A stretch of DNA of 27,387 nucleotides from a virus, in the IMG/VR virus record IMGVR_UViG_3300005067_000025, positions 1 through 27,387 of that record. One strand, 5' to 3'. How positions within the stretch are numbered: the stretch's first letter is position 1; every line of letters begins with the position of its first letter. Below the pieces are notes generated by a model. That model ran no database searches, was not told where the DNA came from, and was given only the letters and a program-made list of their open reading frames with translations. Both the position numbers and the translations under genes were made by a program. Positions 15,599 to 20,720 of the stretch are shown piece by piece.

Positions 15599-16462
15599 AT
15601 CTGCCTCCTGGTTAAGTGTGCCGGCGAGGGCACGCGCACGCAAAATAGCCGCGGCGCGGTCGCCGATGAAATTGACAAAGCCTTGGTCCAGGGCCTTTTG
15701 CCCGATGTGGGTCCGACCGTCGGCCATGGTCGAAAGCACCTCGTCCACGCTGCGGCCCAGGTTTGCGGCCACAGCGTCCACGAAAAGCGCATAGTACTGA
15801 TCAACCTGTTGTTGAATGATGGCGCGGGAATCGTCCGAAAGCGGCTCAGCAGGGTTGCCCGCGGCCTTGTACGTCCCGGCCTTGAAAATTGTGCGGGTCA
15901 CGCCGTCCTTGGCGTCCTTGGCCGAGGTCTCAATGTGGATCGCGTACACGCCGATGGAGCCGACGCAGGCCGAGACCGAGCAGCCGATCTCGCTGGCCGC
16001 GCTGGCAATCCAGTACGCCGCCGAACAGCACTGCTCTCCGGTCCAGGCCACCACCGGCTTGACGGACGCGGCCTCGCGGATCTCCGCGGACAGGTCGGAC
16101 AGCCCGTGCACAGCGCCGCCAGGGGAGGTCACGTCAAGGAGGATTGCCTCGACGCCGCTGTCGGAAGCGGCCATGCGCACGTGTTTGCCGATCATCTCGG
16201 TGCTCGTGCCGCCGCTCATGGCCTGGAAAAGATTCATGCGAAAGGCGATGACCCCGTCCACAGGGATGATGGCCACGCCGTCTTCCACCACGTAGGGCCG
16301 GTTCACGCTCGGCCCTTCCCCGGCAATGGCCGCAAACGGCTCCGGGTTGGTGGCCCGGCCCAGGCTCAAGTCTTCGACCAGCTGGGCCACGGCTTCCAGC
16401 TTCTCCGGCTCTAGCGCCCAGGCTTGCCCGGCCAGGAGATTCATTGCTCGTCTAGCTCTCAT
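15107..16462 (-). CDS. Head maturation protease, S49 / ClpP-like (lambda gpC family)
   Basis: I use ATG 16462 (MRARRAMNLLAG), which overlaps the portal stop by 11 bases and has GGGAG before it, giving 451 residues. The protease domain shows VEDGVAIIPVDGVI (about 60-73), LDVTSPGGAVHG (109-120), the nucleophile Ser at about 147 in EQCCSAAYWIAS, then GSIGVYAIH, and the likely general base Lys at about 199 in FKAGTYKAAG. This is the SppA/SohB-type S49 fold used by lambda gpC to process the procapsid. From about residue 289 on the protein is a helical scaffold-like region that also has its own start (15598). Confident. Confidence 0.92.
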   Translation of the reverse strand: MRARRAMNLLAGQAWALEPEKLEAVAQLVEDLSLGRATNPEPFAAIAGEGPSVNRPYVVEDGVAIIPVDGVIAFRMNLFQAMSGGTSTEMIGKHVRMAASDSGVEAILLDVTSPGGAVHGLSDLSAEIREAASVKPVVAWTGEQCCSAAYWIASAASEIGCSVSACVGSIGVYAIHIETSAKDAKDGVTRTIFKAGTYKAAGNPAEPLSDDSRAIIQQQVDQYYALFVDAVAANLGRSVDEVLSTMADGRTHIGQKALDQGFVNFIGDRAAAILRARALAGTLNQEADMPAGTTLPGGPGAQLESGSGAVTLSAITAEQLKAENPLLADSLHAEGVQAERARVAEILEAGGDSPAALQAITEGTEPAAFYKAALQAERSGRGSALKAMQESLADSVGQDGKAAASGKPADFMALVAEHRKATGCSGSEAVLAMGRKHPEVHSAWLASRERS

Positions 16463-17981
16463 CTTCGCTCCCGTTCTTTGAGGCAGCTTCAGGCGTCGCC
16501 GGCTCTTCATCCGCTTCCTCGATGCCGAGGTGGGAGAACAGCGGCAGCTTCACTGCAAATTCATCCTCAAGCGATTTGGCAAAGCGCAGCTCTTTGGCGT
16601 ACTTGCGCAGGGTGTCCTTCCAGGAGCGCCCGCGCTGGCCGCAAACGTCCTCCAGCAGCAGCGTCCCCCCCTGGCGCTCCAGGGCGTTGGCCTTGGCGTT
16701 CTTTTCGCGGTCAATGTGCCGAAACGGCTGCGGCAGCCACTCGCAAGCGGTGTAGGCGTATAGATTTTCCACAAATTCTTTACGCGAGCGGACAGGCAGG
16801 CGGCCACGAAGCATCTCCTCGTAGAGCATCCAGGACCAAACCGGCTGATTGAAGCGGTTGTTCAGGACCATGTGCTCGCGTTCGCTAAACTGGTCGGCCT
16901 TCTCCATGTTCGCCCGGCTCGCGCTGTAGCTGGCCTGAAAGCGGCGCAGGATGTTTTCCGCGCCGCGCCCGGTGCTCATGCCCAGGCGGTCGATGATCCC
17001 GGAAAAGAGATCCCCGTAGCCGCTCGGCGCGGCCTGGTGATCGAAAAATATGGGCTTCTCGTTCTTACCGCCGGCCAGAATCGTGCCCTTTTCCGTCTCG
17101 ATGATGCGCTCGTGCCAGGGAGTGTGCGCGTCCACAGCTCCGGACCCGTAATCCTGAACGAACATGGTGAACAGGTTGCGGAGCATGGCCCCGACCACCA
17201 CGGCTTCGGCCAGGTCATTGGAGTGGCGGATTTCGCCGAGCATGGGGCCGAGCACGGAATCCTGGCGGTATTCGCAGACGTTGCGCACGTCCGTGGTCAG
17301 CAGGATTCGCGGCAGCCCGGTGGCGGCATCCCGGTAGGGGATGCGGGTGCAGTTCGCGGTGGTGGCCGTGCCCATGTACTCCGACGGCTTGCGGAACCAA
17401 ACCGCCAGGGGATTGCCGTCGTTGTCCACTTCGATGCCGTCGTAAATCTCGGCCTTGGTCGCGTCCGATGGCGTGGCCAGCCGAAAGGGGCTGATGGGCA
17501 AAAGAGCCAAGGAGAGCGGGCGGAGATTGTCCACGCGGGCGACAACCTGCGTGACGCCGATGCCGAACAGTCGCCAGTCAAAATAGGCAAGGCCCTGGAG
17601 CCCGTAAATATTCAGGCGGCTCATGGCGTCGCACCAATTGCGGCAGTCCAGTCCCCAGACCTCCCAGGCGCGGCGCGAAACCTCCTGAAAATTGTCCTCC
17701 CACTCCACGTCCAGATCCAGCCAGGCTGTCTTCGGCGACGGCTGCGGCGTGTGGCCGATGCCCACCGCCTCCACGAGCATGGTCTCGAGCACGCCGTGAG
17801 CCATGGCGTCATTGGTGTAGAGGTCGAGGGCGCGTTCTGCGGAGCGCTCCAGCTGGCGGTCCGTCTCGCCGCGGCTGATGATGGAGTTGTTCCAGTTAGC
17901 CAGCGGCCCGCGCAACGACGCGCTCGCGCGCCGCGCATGGCGACCCCGCCGGGGCCGACGCACCAGAGATGCACGGGCCAT
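16452..17981 (-). CDS. Portal protein (lambda gpB family)
   Basis: A 509-residue protein of the lambda-type portal family. Key stretches are ANWNNSIISRGETDRQLE (about residues 28-45), ERALDLYTNDAMAHGVLETM (about 49-68), AWEVWGLDCRNWCDAMSRL (105-123), and the later SASRANMEKADQFSEREHMV and RFNQPVWSWMLYEEML. The portal ring is the DNA gate of the capsid and the docking site for terminase and gpW. The gene starts 2 bases after the gpW stop and overlaps the protease start. The Arg-rich first 25 residues look unstructured, and a later start is possible. Confident in family. Confidence 0.94.
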   Translation of the reverse strand: MARASLVRRPRRGRHARRASASLRGPLANWNNSIISRGETDRQLERSAERALDLYTNDAMAHGVLETMLVEAVGIGHTPQPSPKTAWLDLDVEWEDNFQEVSRRAWEVWGLDCRNWCDAMSRLNIYGLQGLAYFDWRLFGIGVTQVVARVDNLRPLSLALLPISPFRLATPSDATKAEIYDGIEVDNDGNPLAVWFRKPSEYMGTATTANCTRIPYRDAATGLPRILLTTDVRNVCEYRQDSVLGPMLGEIRHSNDLAEAVVVGAMLRNLFTMFVQDYGSGAVDAHTPWHERIIETEKGTILAGGKNEKPIFFDHQAAPSGYGDLFSGIIDRLGMSTGRGAENILRRFQASYSASRANMEKADQFSEREHMVLNNRFNQPVWSWMLYEEMLRGRLPVRSRKEFVENLYAYTACEWLPQPFRHIDREKNAKANALERQGGTLLLEDVCGQRGRSWKDTLRKYAKELRFAKSLEDEFAVKLPLFSHLGIEEADEEPATPEAASKNGSEDES

Positions 17982-17983
17982 AA

Positions 17984-18241
17984 TTAGTCGCGCCTCGCCG
18001 CGCCGTGCATGGCCCGCTGGAAAATATTGCCGTTGCGTTTTGCGCGCCCCTCCGCCAGCAGATCCTCCCGCGCTCCCAGCAGCGTGGAGAGGTTGGGCCG
18101 TTTCACCTTGCGCCCTGCGTACTCGTACTCCTCGGCCTCAGCGCTGCGGGTGATCGCCTGATCCATTTTGGTCTTGATGTCGTCGCTCACGTATCGCTCC
18201 CCTCGGAAAAGCCGGGTTGGTTTTACCGTCCCGTCCGACAT
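17984..18241 (-). CDS. gpW-like head-tail joining protein
   Basis: An 85-residue protein starting MSDGTVKPTRLFRGERYVSD. Its core, IKTKMDQAITRSAEAEEYEY, then GRKVKRPNLSTLLGAREDLL (about residues 22-61), follows the gpW plan of helix, short beta hairpin and helix. gpW sits on the portal after packaging so that the tail can attach. It is directly upstream of the portal gene, as in lambda (A-W-B). It is the first gene after the inserted control block, so its promoter and operator region (18242-18330) may start head-gene transcription. Family call from pattern and synteny. Confidence 0.78.
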   Translation of the reverse strand: MSDGTVKPTRLFRGERYVSDDIKTKMDQAITRSAEAEEYEYAGRKVKRPNLSTLLGAREDLLAEGRAKRNGNIFQRAMHGAARRD

Positions 18242-18276
18242 ACCCCGACAGGGCGGGTATGCGGCAAGCCATCGCG

Positions 18277-18327
18277 CGTATGAGATTTACAGCGCTGTAA
18301 GTTTTACAGGGCTGTAAATCTCATACG
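18277..18327. promoter_or_regulatory. Nested dyads: tandem TTACAG-N2-CTGTAA operator candidate
   Basis: A perfect 17-base inverted repeat (18277-18293 and 18311-18327) surrounds two copies of TTACAG-N2-CTGTAA: 18287-18300 with centre CG, a perfect 14-base palindrome, and 18304-18317 with centre GG. Their centres are 17 bases apart. The element lies between the antirepressor terminator and gpW, about 36-86 bases before the gpW start. It reads like a binding site for a dimeric regulator acting on head-gene transcription, though it could also fold as RNA. Confidence 0.7.
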
Positions 18328-18337
18328 GAACAGGCAC

Positions 18338-18362
18338 AAAAAAAGGCGGACCGAAGTCCGCC
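18338..18362 (-). terminator. Rho-independent terminator after antirepressor gene
   Basis: On the minus strand GGCGGAC-TTCG-GTCCGCC forms a 7-base stem with a stable UUCG-type tetraloop, followed by seven T (18344-18338). It lies 43 bases after the antirepressor stop and should end that transcript before the head operon. Confidence 0.92.
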
Positions 18363-18404
18363 CCTTGTGCGTTGAAAGCCTTTTGCGGCAACGTCTTTCG
18401 CTGA

Positions 18405-19208
18405 TCAGCAATTATCGTGCAAAACGAGGTTGTAGAAAACCTTGTTCACCGGGGAGACGCGGACGATGCCCGGCACGCGGCGCAGGCTCGCCCCAAAGGC
18501 ATTGTGCGTGGGCACGTCGCGGCGGCGCAGGCCGCACTCCCCGAGGCACCAGTCCACGAACGCGGCATAGATGTCTTTGGCCTGGGTCTTGAGGTGGCGG
18601 GGCGCGGCGTTGGGGTCCACTTTGGTCACCCTGGCGCAGCGCTCCACGAATTCGCCTACCAGCGGCATGACCCCGTCCTGCTCCAGCTCGCGGCAATCGG
18701 AGATCACGGAATCCGGCGAAATCAGGCGGCAGAAGTGCGCGAAAAGCCGCGTAACCTGCTGCTCGTCCGCCTGCCCCGTGAGCTTGGCCGTTTGCACCGC
18801 CGCGTTCAGCGCCTGGGCGCGGATGGCGGGCTTGCGCGGATGGGGCGGCAACTCCATCGGGCTGGGCTGGCCAGCGGGAAAAGCGTAGCTCCCGGTCCGG
18901 CGGATCGAGGGCAGGACTTCGGAGGTCACCCACTTGCGGAAGCGCCGCGCCTCGGGCTTGCGGCTGGTAAAGATCAGCGCGTACAGGCCCGACTCGGAGA
19001 CGACGTTGGTTTCCCTGGTCCGGCCTATTGCGTCGGCAATCCCGACGCAATCCCTTTCATCCGCTTCGAGTCGCTGCACGGCGTCTCGTGCATTGCCAAC
19101 CTCCAGCACTCCGCACACGTCCTTGGCCACAAACCAAGGCTCCTGGTCGCGCAGCACAACGCGCACCGCATGGCCGTCAAAGTCAAAGGGGATCAAATCA
19201 GCAGACAT
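18405..19208 (-). CDS. ant: BRO-N antirepressor with helicase-type C-terminal module
   Basis: A 267-residue protein when started at ATG 19208 (MSADLIPFDFDGHAVRV), which overlaps the previous gene's end by 11 bases. Residues 5-105 form a BRO-N/Ant domain, with EPWFVAKDVCGVLEVGNARD (23-42), then SESGLYALIFTSRKPEARRF (71-90) and KWVTSEVLPSIRRTGSY. The last 60 residues (TQAKDIYAAFVDWC ... NKVFYNLVL) closely match the C-terminus of the phage helicase encoded at 25231-26910. BRO-N antirepressors disarm the prophage repressor or silence host functions on induction. The leader contains a C4-type antisense RNA, as for P1 ant. The gene ends at its own terminator. Confidence 0.87.
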   Translation of the reverse strand: MSADLIPFDFDGHAVRVVLRDQEPWFVAKDVCGVLEVGNARDAVQRLEADERDCVGIADAIGRTRETNVVSESGLYALIFTSRKPEARRFRKWVTSEVLPSIRRTGSYAFPAGQPSPMELPPHPRKPAIRAQALNAAVQTAKLTGQADEQQVTRLFAHFCRLISPDSVISDCRELEQDGVMPLVGEFVERCARVTKVDPNAAPRHLKTQAKDIYAAFVDWCLGECGLRRRDVPTHNAFGASLRRVPGIVRVSPVNKVFYNLVLHDNC

Positions 19209-19479
19209 GGCCCACCTCCGGCTCGGTAACCGGGGCCGCAGGGAGCGCGTCGCAGCGATCCAGTCCGGATTCCAGCGGCTCCAGCAGCGCGGCAGCCGCG
19301 TCCGCCTGCGTCTTGAGCAGGCTGGCCAGGCCCAGGAGCCGCGCGCTCTCCAGGGCAGGCCCGCTGACGCCCAATTCGAAAAGCAATCCGGCCAGGCCGC
19401 GCAGGCCGGATTCAACGGCACAGGCCTTGCTGTAAAGCGCGTTCAATTCGGTAAAGGTGAAGTTGATGCTGCGTTCCAT
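19198..19479 (-). CDS. Small helical protein upstream of antirepressor (icd position)
   Basis: A 93-residue protein, MERSINFTFTELNALYSKA, then Leu/Ala-rich helices with GLRGLAGLLFELG and LKTQADAAAALLEPL. A strong AGGAGG (19492-19487) precedes the ATG, and the stop overlaps the antirepressor start, so the two are co-translated. I do not recognise a family. In P1 the short icd gene lies in the same place between C4 RNA and ant, and its translation is needed for ant expression; by position this gene could play the same role, but no sequence similarity is claimed. Confidence 0.68.
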   Translation of the reverse strand: MERSINFTFTELNALYSKACAVESGLRGLAGLLFELGVSGPALESARLLGLASLLKTQADAAAALLEPLESGLDRCDALPAAPVTEPEVGHVC

Positions 19480-19536
19480 GGCGGAACCTCCTGTGATTTT
19501 TAGAATTGGCTGCTCTCATCAAAGAACAGCCGGGTG

Positions 19537-19557
19537 CTTCTAACCGTCACAGGGCGG
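19537..19557 (-). promoter_or_regulatory. Target of the C4-type antisense RNA in the ant leader
   Basis: On the minus strand this stretch (CCGCCCTGTGACGGTTAGAA at its core) is complementary to 19699-19678 of the same transcript, with pairing of about 5+5+7 bases around a small internal bulge. It also lies next to GCCGGGTG/CACCCGGC arms (19601-19594 and 19536-19529), which enclose it in an alternative stem. It sits about 45 bases before the ribosome site of the 93-residue ORF. Confidence 0.65.
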
Positions 19558-19645
19558 CTGGGTAGTTCCCCAAAGGGTCTTGTATTTCCCCAACACCCGG
19601 CGGAATTTTTGGTAGCCGAGCCGCTTTCCAAAGGGGCTGGAAAGC

Positions 19646-19712
19646 AAAAATCCCACGAAGACTGACGGGCGTGGGTGCCGCCTGTGATGGAGTTAGAAGC
19701 TCCTGATTTCTT
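19646..19712 (-). ncRNA. c4: C4-type antisense RNA candidate (P1/P7 immI type)
   Basis: The first part of the leader holds the segment 19699-19678 (CTTCTAACTCCATCACAGGC at its core), complementary to a target 120 bases further down the same transcript. It is followed by the hairpin CCCACG-12 nt-CGTGGG (19675-19652) and ATTTTT, a processing or termination-like end. In P1, P7 and related phages the C4 RNA is cut out of the ant transcript and pairs with sites before icd/ant, stopping antirepressor synthesis in the lysogen. Promoter, antisense, target, small ORF and antirepressor are here in the same order. The exact ends are estimates. Confidence 0.68.
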
Positions 19713-19739
19713 CTTGCCCAATTCGCGCCCGTGTGTCAA
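19711..19739 (-). promoter_or_regulatory. Promoter candidate for the C4/ant leader
   Basis: A perfect TTGACA (19739-19734) is followed after 17 bases by a weak -10 (CAAGAA, 19716-19711). The site points towards the C4 segment and is divergent from the plus-strand gene at 19792. The weak -10 leaves doubt. Confidence 0.45.
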
Positions 19740-19791
19740 GAGGTGGAAAATTTATTTGTTTGTTTGTACATAAAAAGAGTACGGGGACACC

Positions 19792-20490
19792 ATGGAACAT
19801 TTGATTTGGCCACTGTTGTTATTTTTTATGGCTTTCATGATCATACGCACATTTATACGGCTCTGCAAAACAGACGAAAAGCACACGGAAAAAAATCTAG
19901 TGAAGCGTGGCAAAAGCCGTTCCGAACGAATCGTTGATGAATATGAGGACGAATACGACGCGGAGTATGAGGAAATGCTTCGCCAAGACAAACTTGAGGA
20001 AGAACGTGAAGAGCAGGCCTGGAAAAACGAAGAGTTTGAAGAAGAAATTAAATACATTTTACAACGCAAGCCGACTGGAGCAGAACAATCAAACCTGAAA
20101 GCTTTTTTTGGGGGGGAGTGGTCTTGTATAAAGAACATCAATGCACTTAATTGCCACATAAAGAATGGAGGAAAGGCTTTCCGCGTGTCTCCTGCAGAAC
20201 ACAACTTCAATTCGCTACTCTTCCTTTTTCAAGTAGGGATTGTTTCCAGAGGCCTTTCAGTCCCTTTAGGGAAAAGAATGGAAGTTTTAAGCATGGAACA
20301 AATCCGGCAAATCGCAGATTCCCTTGGGGTCAAAAGAGCGCAAGGCAAACTTGCTTCGATTGACCGCATAATGAGTGTTGAAGCCGGCAAAATAGAATCG
20401 GTGTGGCCGACGGCAGTTCCTGTAGAGGAAATTTTTTATATTGACGCGACGGCCGCAAATGAAAAAGTCCTTCGGGCCGCTCAAGACTAG
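19792..20490 (+). CDS. Membrane-anchored unknown protein, moron candidate
   Basis: The only plus-strand gene of the window: 232 residues, and visibly AT-richer than its neighbours. It starts with a membrane helix (HLIWPLLLFFMAFMIIRTFI, residues 3-22), then a basic stretch, then a highly charged coiled coil rich in Asp/Glu/Arg (about 43-90). The C-terminal part contains a SAP-like helix-turn-helix-type motif (SMEQIRQIADSLGVKRAQGK, about 166-185). The stop is 3 bases from the end of the oppositely oriented Ogr-like gene. The upstream 50 bases are AT-rich and could hold a promoter divergent from the C4 promoter. Family not recognised. As an own-promoter gene in the reverse direction inside a late operon it fits a lysogen-expressed moron, for example for phage exclusion, but no function is shown. 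Confidence 0.75.
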   Translation: MEHLIWPLLLFFMAFMIIRTFIRLCKTDEKHTEKNLVKRGKSRSERIVDEYEDEYDAEYEEMLRQDKLEEEREEQAWKNEEFEEEIKYILQRKPTGAEQSNLKAFFGGEWSCIKNINALNCHIKNGGKAFRVSPAEHNFNSLLFLFQVGIVSRGLSVPLGKRMEVLSMEQIRQIADSLGVKRAQGKLASIDRIMSVEAGKIESVWPTAVPVEEIFYIDATAANEKVLRAAQD

Positions 20491-20493
20491 GGA

Positions 20494-20718
20494 TCATTCT
20501 CTCGTCTCCCCTTCCAGGCTTTTGAAATTATGCCCGCAGCGCTGGCAGCGGTGATAGCGTTCCCGTACGCTCCCGCACCAGCTCAATGTCGAGGACACGC
20601 GGCAACGCGCCTGCCCGCAGATCGGGCAGACCGCCCCGCGCTTCGGGCTCCAATCCACCACGGTCTTTGTCCGCACGTCACGAATGACCCGGCGCAGCAC
20701 CTCGATGGGAATCTCCAT
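20494..20718 (-). CDS. Ogr/Delta-like zinc-finger transcription regulator
   Basis: A 74-residue protein starting at ATG 20718, two bases after the TerL stop and behind a GCGAGGTGA ribosome site. It contains CPICGQARCRVSSTLSW, then YHRCQRCGHNFKSLEG (residues 31-46 and 55-70), a C-x2-C ... C-x2-C zinc site with the spacing and the 'RYYQC--CGHTF' end typical of Ogr/Delta proteins. P2 Ogr and P4 Delta bind upstream of late promoters and contact RNA polymerase. Here it may activate head or tail genes; the dyad element before gpW is a possible target. The longer open frame upstream is out of phase with coding of TerL and is not used. Confidence 0.75.
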   Translation of the reverse strand: MEIPIEVLRRVIRDVRTKTVVDWSPKRGAVCPICGQARCRVSSTLSWCGSVRERYHRCQRCGHNFKSLEGETRE

Positions 20719-20720
20719 GC

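Noticed and set aside
14354-16414. Very long plus-strand frames opposite the tail and head genes (also 1771-3351 and 4547-6469)
   Set aside because: They are antisense to well-recognised genes, have Gly/Arg/His-rich low-quality sequence and arise from the third-position GC bias of the real genes.
18295-18309. LexA/SOS box (CTGT-N8-ACAG)
   Set aside because: The spacing is CTGT-N7-ACAG, one base short of the known box, and the sequence is better explained by the flanking TTACAG-N2-CTGTAA dyads.
19500-19739. A 79-residue minus-strand frame starting MTHGRELGKKKSGAS
   Set aside because: It covers exactly the C4-type antisense segment, target and hairpins. Its sequence is explained by RNA pairing, and it has no ribosome site that I can see.
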